Both the position numbers and the translations under genes were made by a program. Below, piece after piece: positions 17,197 through 26,380 of a stretch of 64,000 nt of DNA. Each line of letters begins with the position of its first letter. Positions within the stretch are counted from its first letter, which is position 1. The notes beneath the pieces were generated by a model. The model was given only the letters and a program-made list of their open reading frames with translations, did not search any database and had not been told where the DNA came from. This stretch comes from Cloacibacillus evryensis DSM 19522 (lineage in GTDB: Bacteria; Synergistota; Synergistia; Synergistales; Synergistaceae): positions 1,541,283 to 1,605,282 of the forward strand of contig NZ_KK073872.1 in the NCBI RefSeq assembly GCF_000585335.1, read 5' to 3'.

Positions 17197-18699
17197 ATGA
17201 ATTTGTGCAAGCTCATTTTGACGTTGGAGAAGGGCCCGATAGAGTATAGGATACATATCCCGGAGGGATGCGCCGCGGACGAGATAGAACTGAAAGGCAT
17301 GGTCTGTGACAGCCGCAAGGCCGGCCCGGGCGTGATCTTTGCGGCGACGAAGGGCGGCCATAAGGACGCCCATGACTTCATTCCCTCTGCGGTGGAGGCC
17401 GGGGCGCCGGTGGTGCTCTGCGAGCGTGAGGCAGACGTTCCTGTACCGCAGATAATCTGCCGCAACGTGCGCTCGGCGATGGGAGAGGTGGCCTCCCTGC
17501 TTCATGACGAACCCGCGAGGAAGATGACGATGATCGCCCTTACCGGTACGAACGGCAAGACTACCTCCACCTTTATGACCCAGGCGATCTTGAATCGCGC
17601 GGGTATAAAAACGGGATTGATGGGCACCGTCCTCTACGACGACGGAGAAAAAATAGAAGAGGCCGAGCATACGACCCCCGAGGGCTGCGACATTCAGAAC
17701 ATGCTTGCCCGCATGGTTGAAAACGGCTGCAAGGCCTGCGTGATGGAGGCCTCGTCGCACGCGATCGTGCAGGGGCGCATAGACGGCCTTCGTTACGACC
17801 GCGCCGGTTTCACAAACCTCACGCTCGATCACCTTGACTTCCATAAAGATATGGAGCATTACTTCCTCGCGAAGAAAACGCTTTTTGACGGTTACATGAG
17901 AAACAACTGGCAGGCTTCGGTAAATATCGACGACCCTTACGGACGCCGCCTTTACGAGGCGCTCGGCAAAAGAGCACTTTCATATAGTATGCTTAACGAG
18001 GAGGCCGATTTCTTCGCTGCGGTGAAGAACGTAACGGTCGAAGGGTTGGATATAGAGGTAAAAACCCCTGAATCTCCTGAAAAGAAATCTATAAAACTGC
18101 CCATATTGGGGGCATACAACGTAATGAACGCATTGCAGGCGCTTTCGCTGGCCTGGTCGATAGGTGTCTCCGCGCAGTCGGCGCTTGATGCGCTGGGGCA
18201 GATGCCGCAGGTGCCGGGACGCCTCGAACGCTATCGTCTGGATAACGGGGCCTCGTGTGTGATAGATTTCGCGCACAGCTCCGACGGGCTGGAGAAGGTC
18301 CTCGGCGCGGTGCGTCCGATCTGCAAAAGGAAACTCTACGTCGTCTTCGGCGCGGGCGGGGACCGCGACACCTCAAAGCGTCCAGTGATGGGCGAGATCG
18401 CCTCGCGTCTGGGGGATTTTGTCGTTATCACCTCGGACAACCCGCGCAGCGAGGACCCCGCCGCGATCATGGCCGCGATAGAGCCGGGAGTCAAGGAACA
18501 CGACACCCCGTACGCGGCGATCGTCGACCGGCGTCAGGCCATCTATTACGGGCTTGACCAGGCGGGAGCTGACGATGTCGTTGTGATCGCCGGACGCGGT
18601 CCCGAGACCCATCAGATATTGAAGGACGGGCCGATACCGCTCGTCGACAAGGAGATCATGGAGGACTGGTGCCGCATCAACCGCAGGGAGATTCTGTAG
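17197..18699 (+). CDS. murE: UDP-MurNAc-tripeptide synthetase, first copy (MurE1)
   Basis: A 500-residue Mur ligase. GTNGKTTS (about 116-123) binds ATP. LDHLDFHKDMEHYFLAKK contains the conserved DHLDxH and the carbamylated-lysine region. GGDRDTSKRP is canonical. SDNPRSEDP carries the DNPR motif associated with meso-diaminopimelate as the third residue. The ATG at 17197 was preferred because the GTG at 17188 lies inside the ribosome site (AGAAGGGG). It is directly followed by a second, closely related murE. This copy keeps the canonical residues at all motifs I checked, so it is the likelier housekeeping enzyme. Confidence 0.95.
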   Translation: MNLCKLILTLEKGPIEYRIHIPEGCAADEIELKGMVCDSRKAGPGVIFAATKGGHKDAHDFIPSAVEAGAPVVLCEREADVPVPQIICRNVRSAMGEVASLLHDEPARKMTMIALTGTNGKTTSTFMTQAILNRAGIKTGLMGTVLYDDGEKIEEAEHTTPEGCDIQNMLARMVENGCKACVMEASSHAIVQGRIDGLRYDRAGFTNLTLDHLDFHKDMEHYFLAKKTLFDGYMRNNWQASVNIDDPYGRRLYEALGKRALSYSMLNEEADFFAAVKNVTVEGLDIEVKTPESPEKKSIKLPILGAYNVMNALQALSLAWSIGVSAQSALDALGQMPQVPGRLERYRLDNGASCVIDFAHSSDGLEKVLGAVRPICKRKLYVVFGAGGDRDTSKRPVMGEIASRLGDFVVITSDNPRSEDPAAIMAAIEPGVKEHDTPYAAIVDRRQAIYYGLDQAGADDVVVIAGRGPETHQILKDGPIPLVDKEIMEDWCRINRREIL

Positions 18700-18762
18700 C
18701 GTCATTCTCCGCGCTCCCGCGGGCCGTGCGGACCGGATATGTGGAAAGGTGGGATTACATAG

Positions 18763-20271
18763 ATGGCGATACTTTTAAGCGGGCTGCTTTCGGAGCTCGC
18801 GAAAAATTCGATAAAATTTGAGACGTTCCTTCCCGACGGATGTGATCCCGCTTCGATAGAACTCGGCGGCATGGTCTGCGACAGCCGCAAGGCGGGGCCC
18901 GGCGTAATGTTTGCCGCGACGAAAGGCGATCACAGCGACGCGCATGAATTTACGGCCCAAGCCGTATCGGCGGGAGCTCCGGCGCTGCTGTGCGAACGCC
19001 GGTGCGCTGCCGCCGTTCCGCAGATAATCATCCCCGACGTCAGGTCCGGGATGGGCGAGGTCGCCTCCGTGATACACGGATATCCGTCGAAAAAGATGAC
19101 GATGTTCGCGGTGACCGGTACCAATGGAAAGACGACCTCGGCCTTTCTGACGCGGGCGATCCTGGCTTCCGCGGGCGTGAAGGCGGGACTTGCCGGGACC
19201 GTGATCAATGACGACGGCGAAAAAAAGGAAGAGGCCGAGCATACGACCTCCGAAGGGGCGGATCTGCAGGGCCTGCTGGCGAGAATGGTCGAAAACGTAT
19301 GCGGCGCCTGCGTGATGGAGGCCTCTTCTCATTCGATCGCCCAGGGGCGTATCAGCGGCATTTCTTTCGACAGGATCGGATTTACAAACCTGACCCCAGA
19401 GCACCTTGAGTACCACACGGATATGGAAAATTATTTTTCCGCGAAGAGGGCTTTATTCGGTAAATATATGAAAGACGACGGCATCGCCGCGATAAATATC
19501 GATGACGAGTATGGAATGAGGCTCCGGCGTGAGTTGGGCAAAAGGGCCGTCTCGTACAGTATGCGGATGGAAGAGGCCGATTTTTTCGCCAGAGTGCTGA
19601 GCGTCTCCGAAGAGGGGCTCGCAATAGAGGTGAAAGCTCCGGGCTTGTCCGGTAATAAAGGCATAAAGCTGCCAGCCCTTGGAGGCTATAACGTTATGAA
19701 CGCGCTGCAGGCGCTCTCCCTTGCCTGCGCAGCCGGTGTCCCGGCCGCGGCCGCGATCGAGTCCCTTGAGGCGATGCCGCAGGTCCCCGGGAGGCTTGAA
19801 CGCTATCGGCTCGATAACGGCGTGACCTGCGTCATAGATTTCGCCCACACGTCAGACGGCCTTGAAAAGGCGCTGGGCGCGGTGAGGCAGGTCTGCGGCG
19901 GGAGGCTTTACGTCGTTTTCGGCCTTGGCGGAGAGCGCGACATATCCAGACGTCCGATAGTTGGGGAGACGGCGTCGAGGCTCGGCGACTATGTGGTGGT
20001 GACTTCGGACAATCCAAGGGGCGAAGATCCGGAAGCGATCATCGCGGGTATAGAGCCCGGGGTGAAGAGGCACGCCACGCCCTATAAGCTTATAACGGAC
20101 AGGAGAGAGGCCATCTGCCTGGCGCTCGACATGGCGTCGGCCGGCGACATCGTCGTGATCGCGGGACGCGGTCCGGAAACGCGTCAGGTATTCAAAGATT
20201 TCTCTATACCGCTTGTCGACAGAGAAATAATGGAGGACTGGTGCCGGATGAGAGGAAGGAGAGTTCTATGA
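18763..20271 (+). CDS. murE: UDP-MurNAc-tripeptide synthetase, tandem second copy (MurE2)
   Basis: A 502-residue paralogue that aligns with MurE1 end to end with no large gap. GTNGKTTS (about 118-125) and SDNPRGEDP are kept. However, several usually invariant positions differ: LTPEHLEYH in place of DHLDxH, GGERDISRRP in place of GGDRDxxKRP, and HTTSEG in place of HTTPEG. The changes are conservative and the frame is intact over 500 codons, so it is probably active and may differ in substrate or regulation. It begins after a 63-bp gap with its own AAAGGTGGG site and overlaps murF by ATGA. Confidence 0.93.
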   Translation: MAILLSGLLSELAKNSIKFETFLPDGCDPASIELGGMVCDSRKAGPGVMFAATKGDHSDAHEFTAQAVSAGAPALLCERRCAAAVPQIIIPDVRSGMGEVASVIHGYPSKKMTMFAVTGTNGKTTSAFLTRAILASAGVKAGLAGTVINDDGEKKEEAEHTTSEGADLQGLLARMVENVCGACVMEASSHSIAQGRISGISFDRIGFTNLTPEHLEYHTDMENYFSAKRALFGKYMKDDGIAAINIDDEYGMRLRRELGKRAVSYSMRMEEADFFARVLSVSEEGLAIEVKAPGLSGNKGIKLPALGGYNVMNALQALSLACAAGVPAAAAIESLEAMPQVPGRLERYRLDNGVTCVIDFAHTSDGLEKALGAVRQVCGGRLYVVFGLGGERDISRRPIVGETASRLGDYVVVTSDNPRGEDPEAIIAGIEPGVKRHATPYKLITDRREAICLALDMASAGDIVVIAGRGPETRQVFKDFSIPLVDREIMEDWCRMRGRRVL

Positions 20272-21662
20272 TGCCGCTATTCACAGTTTCAGAGGGAGCG
20301 CGCCTGTGCGGAGGCAGCTATTACGGGCCGGACGTCAGAATTTCCCGCGGCTGGAAGTGCGACAGCCGCGACGTGGCTCCCGGCGACGCCTTCGTCGCGA
20401 TAAAGGGCGCCGTTACGGACGGGCACCTCTATCTCCATCAGGCGATAGAGCGCGGCGCCAAGCTTTTGCTTGTCGACGCCGCGGAGCTGGAACGCCTCAA
20501 TGTCCGCGGCGCCGAATATTCAGGCGTCAGCTTCATCGCCGTGGATGATACGCAGAGGGCGCTTGCCGTGCTGGCGGAGGAGTACCTGCGGCGTGTTTCG
20601 CCGAAGGTGGCCGCGATCACCGGCAGCGTGGGCAAGACTACGACGCGGGAGCTGACGGCGGCGGCCCTGAAAAAGAAATCCCGCGTGCACAGCGCGGTAA
20701 GGAGCTTCAACACGCTGATCGGATGCAGCCTCACGATACTGGCTATGGCCGAGGATACGGAGGTGCTCGTCCTGGAGCTCGGCACCAGCCATTTTGGCGA
20801 GATCGCCGAGATGGTCAGCCATTTCCCGCCTGAGATCGCCGTCATTACGGAGGTCGCCCCCTGTCATTTGGAGGGCTTCGGCAGCCTTGAGGGCGTTCTG
20901 CGGGCCAAGCTCGAAATATGTAAAAGCCCCCGGCTTACGGCTGTAGTCTTCAATAATGACAATGAGCTCTTAAATGGTTATATGTCTTATAATTTGGATA
21001 ACATTAAAAAAATCTCCGTCGGGACCAAAGAGGGCTCCGCTTTCAGGATCAAGGAGGCAAAAGTCAGGCTCGATGAAAACGGTCCCAGGACCACGGCGCT
21101 GCTCAGCCGCGAGGGAAGGGATATCGTCCTTTCCTGTTCGCTCTTCGGCATGCAGCACGCCCATAACATGGGCTATGCCGTCGCCGTCGCCTCATATCTC
21201 GGTCTTACGGAGCCGGAGGCGGCCGAGGGCATCGCGGAGCTGGCTCCGATTTCGGGACGCGGCCTTTGTAAGCGCAGCTCGCCCCGCGGCTGGGTGATAG
21301 ACGAAGCCTACAACGCGAACCCGGCATCGATGAGCGCCGCTATCGGCAACACCCGCGCGGCCGCCGAAAGCCTCGGCGTCAGGAAGCTGGCCATCCTCGC
21401 GGGGATGCGGGAGCTGGGGGAGGGCGCTCCGGCGTGGCACCGCGGAATAATAGAAGAGGTAAGGGATTTCGACGGCGTCATGCTGCTCGGCGAAGAGTGG
21501 CGCGCGTGCGCTCCGCTGCCGGCGGGGATGACGCTGTTTTCCTCGTTGGAAGAGCTGATCTCCAAAATCGATTACGGCGACCTTGATAATAAGATGATCC
21601 TCGTCAAGGGCTCGAACTCTTATGGCCTGAAGAAGGTCGTGGGCGCGCTGACGGAGGCCTGA
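20268..21662 (+). CDS. murF: UDP-MurNAc-tripeptide:D-Ala-D-Ala ligase MurF
   Basis: A 464-residue Mur ligase with Walker A GSVGKTTT (about 118-125), AVRSFNTLIG, LELGTSHFGEI and IDEAYNANPASM, all typical of MurF. It adds the D-Ala-D-Ala dipeptide in the cytoplasm. The ATG at 20268 was chosen because AGGAAGGAGA lies 5 bp upstream and it overlaps the MurE2 stop as ATGA; the adjacent ATG at 20271 is equally possible. No ddl gene for making the dipeptide lies in this window. Confidence 0.96.
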   Translation: MMPLFTVSEGARLCGGSYYGPDVRISRGWKCDSRDVAPGDAFVAIKGAVTDGHLYLHQAIERGAKLLLVDAAELERLNVRGAEYSGVSFIAVDDTQRALAVLAEEYLRRVSPKVAAITGSVGKTTTRELTAAALKKKSRVHSAVRSFNTLIGCSLTILAMAEDTEVLVLELGTSHFGEIAEMVSHFPPEIAVITEVAPCHLEGFGSLEGVLRAKLEICKSPRLTAVVFNNDNELLNGYMSYNLDNIKKISVGTKEGSAFRIKEAKVRLDENGPRTTALLSREGRDIVLSCSLFGMQHAHNMGYAVAVASYLGLTEPEAAEGIAELAPISGRGLCKRSSPRGWVIDEAYNANPASMSAAIGNTRAAAESLGVRKLAILAGMRELGEGAPAWHRGIIEEVRDFDGVMLLGEEWRACAPLPAGMTLFSSLEELISKIDYGDLDNKMILVKGSNSYGLKKVVGALTEA

Positions 21663-21663
21663 G

Positions 21664-22632
21664 ATGTTCATTGAATTCACAGCCATCCTATTCTTTGCCT
21701 TTGCCCTGGAGATATTCCTCCAGGGCAGGTGGATCAGCGTCATGCACAGCCTGAAGATCGAACAGGTGACGAAGTTGTACGGCCCTTCATGGCACGAAAA
21801 GACGAAGATGGGGACGCCGACGATGGGCGGCATCGTCTTCATCCCCGTGCTGCTGCTCGCCGTTCCCCTGATAGTGATGATGGACGCCGAATTTTCCCCG
21901 CTTTACGCGGCGCAGGTCGTCTCCTATCCGGTGCTTGCGGCGGCGGTCGGCTTCGTAGACGACTGGCTCAAATACAGCCGCCATTCAAGCGACGGCCTCA
22001 AGAGCCTGCAGAAGCTTGCGCTGCAGGTCGCCGTCACCCTGCCGTGGGCGCTGTGGGTCTCGCAGCCGCCGTTCTTCATCTTCCCCGGCCTTGAAGTCTC
22101 GCATATTTCCTATGTCGCGCTGGTGACCTTTATCGGCGTCGGCCTTCAGAACGCGGTGAACGTAACGGACGGCCTCGACGGCCTGGCCGCTGGCTGCGCC
22201 CTGATCTCTTTTATGTGCGCGCTCTCTTTCATCGACGGAGGGCCTACCATGATGCTCGTCATCGCCGCGGCCTGCGGCATCTGCCTCGGCTTTCTCTGGC
22301 ACAACACAAACCCCGCCTCGGTATTTATGGGCGACGTCGGCGCGCACTTTCTCGCGGGGCTGCTGCTCTCCATCTGCCTCAATTCCGGCGTCGTCATATT
22401 CGTGGTCCCGCTGGGCTTCTTCTTTGGGGTGGAGATATTGTCGGTCACGATCCAGATCATCGCGATCAGGTGCTTTCACCGCAAGGTCTTCAAGATGAGC
22501 CCGATACATCATCATTTTGAGATGTCCGGCTGGAAAGAGACGCAGATAGTAACGCGTTTCTGGGTGATGCATATTATTGGCATCTGTGTTTTGATGAGCC
22601 TCTTATTTTATTTTGCACTTCGGAATTTTTGA
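21664..22632 (+). CDS. mraY: Phospho-MurNAc-pentapeptide transferase MraY
   Basis: A 322-residue polytopic membrane enzyme with about ten hydrophobic segments. The catalytic aspartates are visible in FVDDWLK and NVTDGLDGLA. FMGDVGAHFLAG and MSPIHHHFE are further family signatures. It makes lipid I at the inner face of the membrane. It starts right after the murF stop (TGAGATG). Confidence 0.97.
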   Translation: MFIEFTAILFFAFALEIFLQGRWISVMHSLKIEQVTKLYGPSWHEKTKMGTPTMGGIVFIPVLLLAVPLIVMMDAEFSPLYAAQVVSYPVLAAAVGFVDDWLKYSRHSSDGLKSLQKLALQVAVTLPWALWVSQPPFFIFPGLEVSHISYVALVTFIGVGLQNAVNVTDGLDGLAAGCALISFMCALSFIDGGPTMMLVIAAACGICLGFLWHNTNPASVFMGDVGAHFLAGLLLSICLNSGVVIFVVPLGFFFGVEILSVTIQIIAIRCFHRKVFKMSPIHHHFEMSGWKETQIVTRFWVMHIIGICVLMSLLFYFALRNF

Positions 22633-22640
22633 GTTATGAT
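22613..22640 (+). promoter_or_regulatory. Candidate internal promoter for murD and downstream genes
   Basis: TTGCAC, a 16-bp spacer and TATGAT overlap the last codons of mraY and lie about 40 bp before murD, in a locally AT-rich patch unlike the surrounding coding sequence. It would let the second half of the dcw cluster be transcribed apart from mraZ control. Confidence 0.4.
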
Positions 22641-22678
22641 AATAGCTTAGATTTTTAATAGTTGGAAGGCTGTTGGTG

Positions 22679-24061
22679 ATGATGACGGAAAACATGCAGT
22701 TAGCTGGAAGACGGATATCGGTGGTTGGAGCGGGCGTCAGCGGACGCGCGCTTGCCGAGCTCGCGGCCGGGCTCGGCGCGGAGGTATTCGTCTCTGATGT
22801 AAAAGAGCCGGACGCCGCGGTAACCAAGGCATTTGCGAAGAAGTGGATAAAATGGGAGGGCGGAGGCAATACGGAACGCGTGCTTGAGGCGGACGAGATA
22901 TTGGTCAGCTCGGGCGTATCGCCGAAAGCCCCGATACTTGAGGCGGCCGCCGCTAAGGGCATTACGGTGACGGGCGAACTTGATTTCGTCTCGCCCTATC
23001 TTTCCGGGATCGTGATAGGCGTCACCGGGAGCAACGGCAAGACGACCACCACCTCAATGATAGGTTACTACCTTGAGCGGCTCGGCTATTCCGTAATGAC
23101 TGGCGGCAATATCGGCAACGCCGTCGCCCGCGCGGCGGGAAAAGAGTACGACTTTATCGTTCTTGAACTCTCCAGCTTCCAGCTCTGCTGGGCGAAGAAA
23201 TTTATCTGCGACCTCGCCGTGGTGACGAACCTCGCCCCCGATCATATCGACTGGCACGGCTCCTATGAAAATTACGTCGCGGCAAAGGCCAATCTCGTCA
23301 ATTGCCTCGCGCCTGGCGGGGCCGTGATATACCAGGAGCGTGACGAAGAGGCGCTGAATATAGCGGCCAGAGAGGAGATCGTGAGATATCCGCTCCGCTG
23401 GGGCGAAGATGATCCGCACAAGAGGGGGCTCTACCTTGACGACGGGGTGCGCGCCTCCTGGATAAACGGCGGCGGCTGCCGCATGAAGCGCCGCCTTTTC
23501 TTCTTCGACGACGTGAAGCTGCTGGGCAGGCATAACCTCGAAAATACGGCGATGGCTCTGGGGGTGCTCGCGCTTTTCAATATGCCGGAGCTTTCTCCCG
23601 AACTTATCGCATCATACGTGCCGCCTAAGCACCGCTGTGCCTTTGCGGGAAAAACGCGCGGCGTGACATTCGTCGACGACTCCAAAGGAACCAACGTGGC
23701 GGCGACCGTTACCGCGATGACATCTTTGCCCGGCGCGAAGGTCATCATCCTTGGCGGCCAGGGCAAGGGAGAGGATTACGCTCCGTTGGCCGAGGCGGTC
23801 AGGGAGAATACGCGCGCGGCGGTGCTGCTCGGTTCCGAAAAAGAGAAGATAGCCGCGGCCCTTTCCGCGGCCGGGGTTTCCGGCTGCCGGCTCGTCAACG
23901 ACATGGAGGAGGCCGTCAAAACGGCATACAGCCTTGCCTCCGAGGGAGACACGGTCCTTTTGTCGCCGGCCTGTACCAGCTGGGATATGTATCCGAGCTA
24001 CAACGTCCGCGGAGACCATTTCTGCGCGATCGTAAAAGAGATAATAAAGTCAGAGGAATAA
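22679..24061 (+). CDS. murD: UDP-MurNAc-L-Ala:D-Glu ligase MurD
   Basis: A 460-residue Mur ligase. An N-terminal Rossmann-like segment (VVGAGVSGRALAEL) binds the UDP-sugar. GSNGKTTTT (about 116) is the ATP loop. LAPDHIDWH and DSKGTN are MurD signatures. It adds D-glutamate to UDP-MurNAc-L-Ala. GGAAGG (22664-22669) is 9 bp before this ATG; TTG, GTG and a second ATG in frame nearby leave the exact start uncertain by a few codons. Confidence 0.96.
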   Translation: MMTENMQLAGRRISVVGAGVSGRALAELAAGLGAEVFVSDVKEPDAAVTKAFAKKWIKWEGGGNTERVLEADEILVSSGVSPKAPILEAAAAKGITVTGELDFVSPYLSGIVIGVTGSNGKTTTTSMIGYYLERLGYSVMTGGNIGNAVARAAGKEYDFIVLELSSFQLCWAKKFICDLAVVTNLAPDHIDWHGSYENYVAAKANLVNCLAPGGAVIYQERDEEALNIAAREEIVRYPLRWGEDDPHKRGLYLDDGVRASWINGGGCRMKRRLFFFDDVKLLGRHNLENTAMALGVLALFNMPELSPELIASYVPPKHRCAFAGKTRGVTFVDDSKGTNVAATVTAMTSLPGAKVIILGGQGKGEDYAPLAEAVRENTRAAVLLGSEKEKIAAALSAAGVSGCRLVNDMEEAVKTAYSLASEGDTVLLSPACTSWDMYPSYNVRGDHFCAIVKEIIKSEE

Positions 24062-24065
24062 GAAT

Positions 24066-25211
24066 ATGGAACCGAGGCTCGATGGCTTGCCGGACAACAG
24101 ATACAAGGCAAATCCATTTATATGGGTGATCCCGCTGATACTCAGCGGGATCGGCATCCTGATGATCACCTCCACCACGAGCCCGACCTCGTTCCTCTAT
24201 ACCGGCACCCCCTTCCAGATGGGGATAAAGCAGCTTCAGTGGCTGGGGATCGCGATGCTGGGGATGTTCTTCGTCTATTCGGTGCCGGTGCGGATATGGT
24301 ACCGCTTTTCCGGCCCTCTGCTTATCTTTATGTGGCTGCTGGCGTGGCTGCCGCTCGTGCCGGGAGTTGGGGAGGCCATCGGCGGCGCGCGGAGGTGGAT
24401 ACGGCTGCCGGGGCTCGGCGTCTCGCTGCAGCCGGGAGAGCTTCTCTGCCTCGCCGTCGCGCTGCACCTCGCGAAGCTGCTCTCACGCGACGCGGAGCGT
24501 GATCCGCTCAAGAGTTTTGTACACACGATCATCCTCGTCGTACTCGCGGTGCTGCCTCTACTCGCGCAGCCCGACCTTGGCACGACGATCTTGATATTCA
24601 CCGTCTCGATGGGCATGTATGTCGAAAAGATCGGCTGGCGTTATCCGGTGATCGCGGGCGGCGTTCTCGGCGGCGTGATATTCCCGCTGCTTATACTGAT
24701 CGAGCCATACCGGATGAGGCGCGTCACGGCCTTCCTTGACCCCTGGCAGGACCCGCTGAACAAGGGCTTTCAGGCCATACAGGGGCTGATCGCCTTCGCC
24801 AACGGCGGACTGTGGGGCTCCGGGCTTGGTCACGGCTTTCAGAAACTCAACTATCTGCCCGCCGCCTATACCGACTTTATCTACGCGGCGGTGGGCGAGG
24901 AGCTCGGCCTTGTCGGCACCCTCTGCATACTCGGGCTGTTTGCGTTTTGGCTCATGCAGACCCGCGCGAGCTACTTCCGCACCGGCGACCCGTTTAAATC
25001 GTCGCTGATCTGGGGGATTTCGCTGACGGTGCTCCTGCCCCTCGTGATAAATGTCGCGGGAGTCACGAAGATGATACCGCTGACGGGAATGCCGCTGCCT
25101 TTCATCAGCTACGGAGGCACCTCGCTCGTCACCATGTGGTCGCGCGTCGGCCTCATGCTGCGCCTGGAAAAGGACAGTTGGCTGGAGGATGATGAAAATG
25201 ACGGAATATAA
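24066..25211 (+). CDS. ftsW: Septal glycosyltransferase FtsW (SEDS family)
   Basis: A 381-residue polytopic membrane protein with about ten transmembrane segments. Family marks include a GGARRWIRLPG segment, LAQPDLGTT, the GLGHGFQKLNYLP loop, DFIYAAVGEELG and a C-terminal LPFISYGGTSL. SEDS proteins polymerise lipid II and work with a class B PBP, here the upstream FtsI. The gene is 5 bp from murD and overlaps murG. A RodA assignment is less likely because of the cluster position. Confidence 0.94.
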   Translation: MEPRLDGLPDNRYKANPFIWVIPLILSGIGILMITSTTSPTSFLYTGTPFQMGIKQLQWLGIAMLGMFFVYSVPVRIWYRFSGPLLIFMWLLAWLPLVPGVGEAIGGARRWIRLPGLGVSLQPGELLCLAVALHLAKLLSRDAERDPLKSFVHTIILVVLAVLPLLAQPDLGTTILIFTVSMGMYVEKIGWRYPVIAGGVLGGVIFPLLILIEPYRMRRVTAFLDPWQDPLNKGFQAIQGLIAFANGGLWGSGLGHGFQKLNYLPAAYTDFIYAAVGEELGLVGTLCILGLFAFWLMQTRASYFRTGDPFKSSLIWGISLTVLLPLVINVAGVTKMIPLTGMPLPFISYGGTSLVTMWSRVGLMLRLEKDSWLEDDENDGI

Positions 25212-26346
25212 GGAGCGCAGGCTTCTGCTGGCGGCGGGAGGCACCGGCGGCCACATCTGGCCGGCGCTCTCCTTCGGCGCATGGATAAAAGAGCACCACC
25301 CAGAGTGCGAGGTCGGATATATATGCGGTTCACGGCCTCTCGAACTGGAAATATACCGCGCCGCCGGCGTCGAGCCGACGGTGCTGCCGATGGAGGGCTC
25401 TCCGCTTTCCGGCGGTATCGTGCGGAGCGGCAGGCGTATCGCCTCGCTCTTCTCCGCGTACCGCGCGGCCTCCGACGCCATCGCGCGTTTTCGCCCCGAC
25501 GCGGCGCTGCTTTTTGGCGGATACCTCTCCTTTCCCGTGATAATGGCCTGCAAGAGAGGCGGGATATACTGCGCGATGCACGAACAGAACGCGCGCGCCG
25601 GCAAGGTGACGCGGCTCGCCGCGAAGCTGGGGCTTGACATCTACAGCGGCTGGAAGGAATGTCTGCCGCTCCTCCCGCATAAACATCTGCGGACGGGAGT
25701 GCCCGTGAGGGATTTTGTGCCGCTCCCTCAAAAAGAGGCCTGGCGTAAACTGCCGCTTGCGGCAGGCGCATCCGTATGCTTGCCCCCTAAGGAAATTTTA
25801 GATGCCCGCGCGGAGCGCGTACAGGGGGCGGCGCTGGCTGAGGACATGCCGGCGGGACCGAAGGTCGTGGTCTTTTCGGGTTCGCTGGGCAGCCAGTCCA
25901 TAAAGGAAAAAATCTGTGAGATCGCGGCAACGGCTGAGTTTCGCGGGTGGAACTTCATCATTCCGGCGGTCGCCGAAAAGACGGAGCGCTGCGGCGGCAA
26001 CGTCTGGCTGCTTCCTAAGATATGGGACGCCTCGCTGCTTTACGCGGCGGCGGATATGCTGGTGCTGCGCGGCGGCGGCTCGACCCTGACGGAGGCGGGA
26101 GTGCTTGGGATTCCGGCGCTCATCATACCGTGGAAGGGAGCGACCGATAACCACCAGTACCACAACGCGCTCTCATTTGTCAGCGAAAACGCCGGCCTTA
26201 TATGGACCGGCGACGAGGGAACGGATATCCTCGTCTCGTCCCTGCTGCGTCTGAGGACGATGGGCGGAAAAGGCAGAGGCCGCGGCCTCTACGGACAGGG
26301 GAACATAATCTGCGAGAACCTGTGGAGCGCAGTATGGAGCCGTTGA
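25198..26346 (+). CDS. murG: Lipid II-forming GlcNAc transferase MurG
   Basis: A 382-residue GT-B glycosyltransferase. GGTGGHIWPAL is the N-terminal glycine-rich loop. LLFGGYLSFP, MHEQNARAGK and RGGGSTLTEAG (the UDP-GlcNAc-binding side) follow. It converts lipid I to lipid II. About 30 extra residues, roughly 180-210, lie between the two domains relative to compact homologues. ATGs at 25189 and 25192 are also in frame, but GGAGG (25184-25188) is best spaced for 25198. It overlaps the end of ftsW. Confidence 0.93.
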   Translation: MTEYKERRLLLAAGGTGGHIWPALSFGAWIKEHHPECEVGYICGSRPLELEIYRAAGVEPTVLPMEGSPLSGGIVRSGRRIASLFSAYRAASDAIARFRPDAALLFGGYLSFPVIMACKRGGIYCAMHEQNARAGKVTRLAAKLGLDIYSGWKECLPLLPHKHLRTGVPVRDFVPLPQKEAWRKLPLAAGASVCLPPKEILDARAERVQGAALAEDMPAGPKVVVFSGSLGSQSIKEKICEIAATAEFRGWNFIIPAVAEKTERCGGNVWLLPKIWDASLLYAAADMLVLRGGGSTLTEAGVLGIPALIIPWKGATDNHQYHNALSFVSENAGLIWTGDEGTDILVSSLLRLRTMGGKGRGRGLYGQGNIICENLWSAVWSR

Positions 26347-26380
26347 CGGCCCATTATTTTCTACCTTTTGAAGGGAGCGT

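Noticed and set aside
18763-20271. Second murE as a pseudogene
   Set aside because: The frame is intact over 502 codons, all domains are present, changes at motifs are conservative, and it has its own ribosome site and an ATGA overlap with murF.
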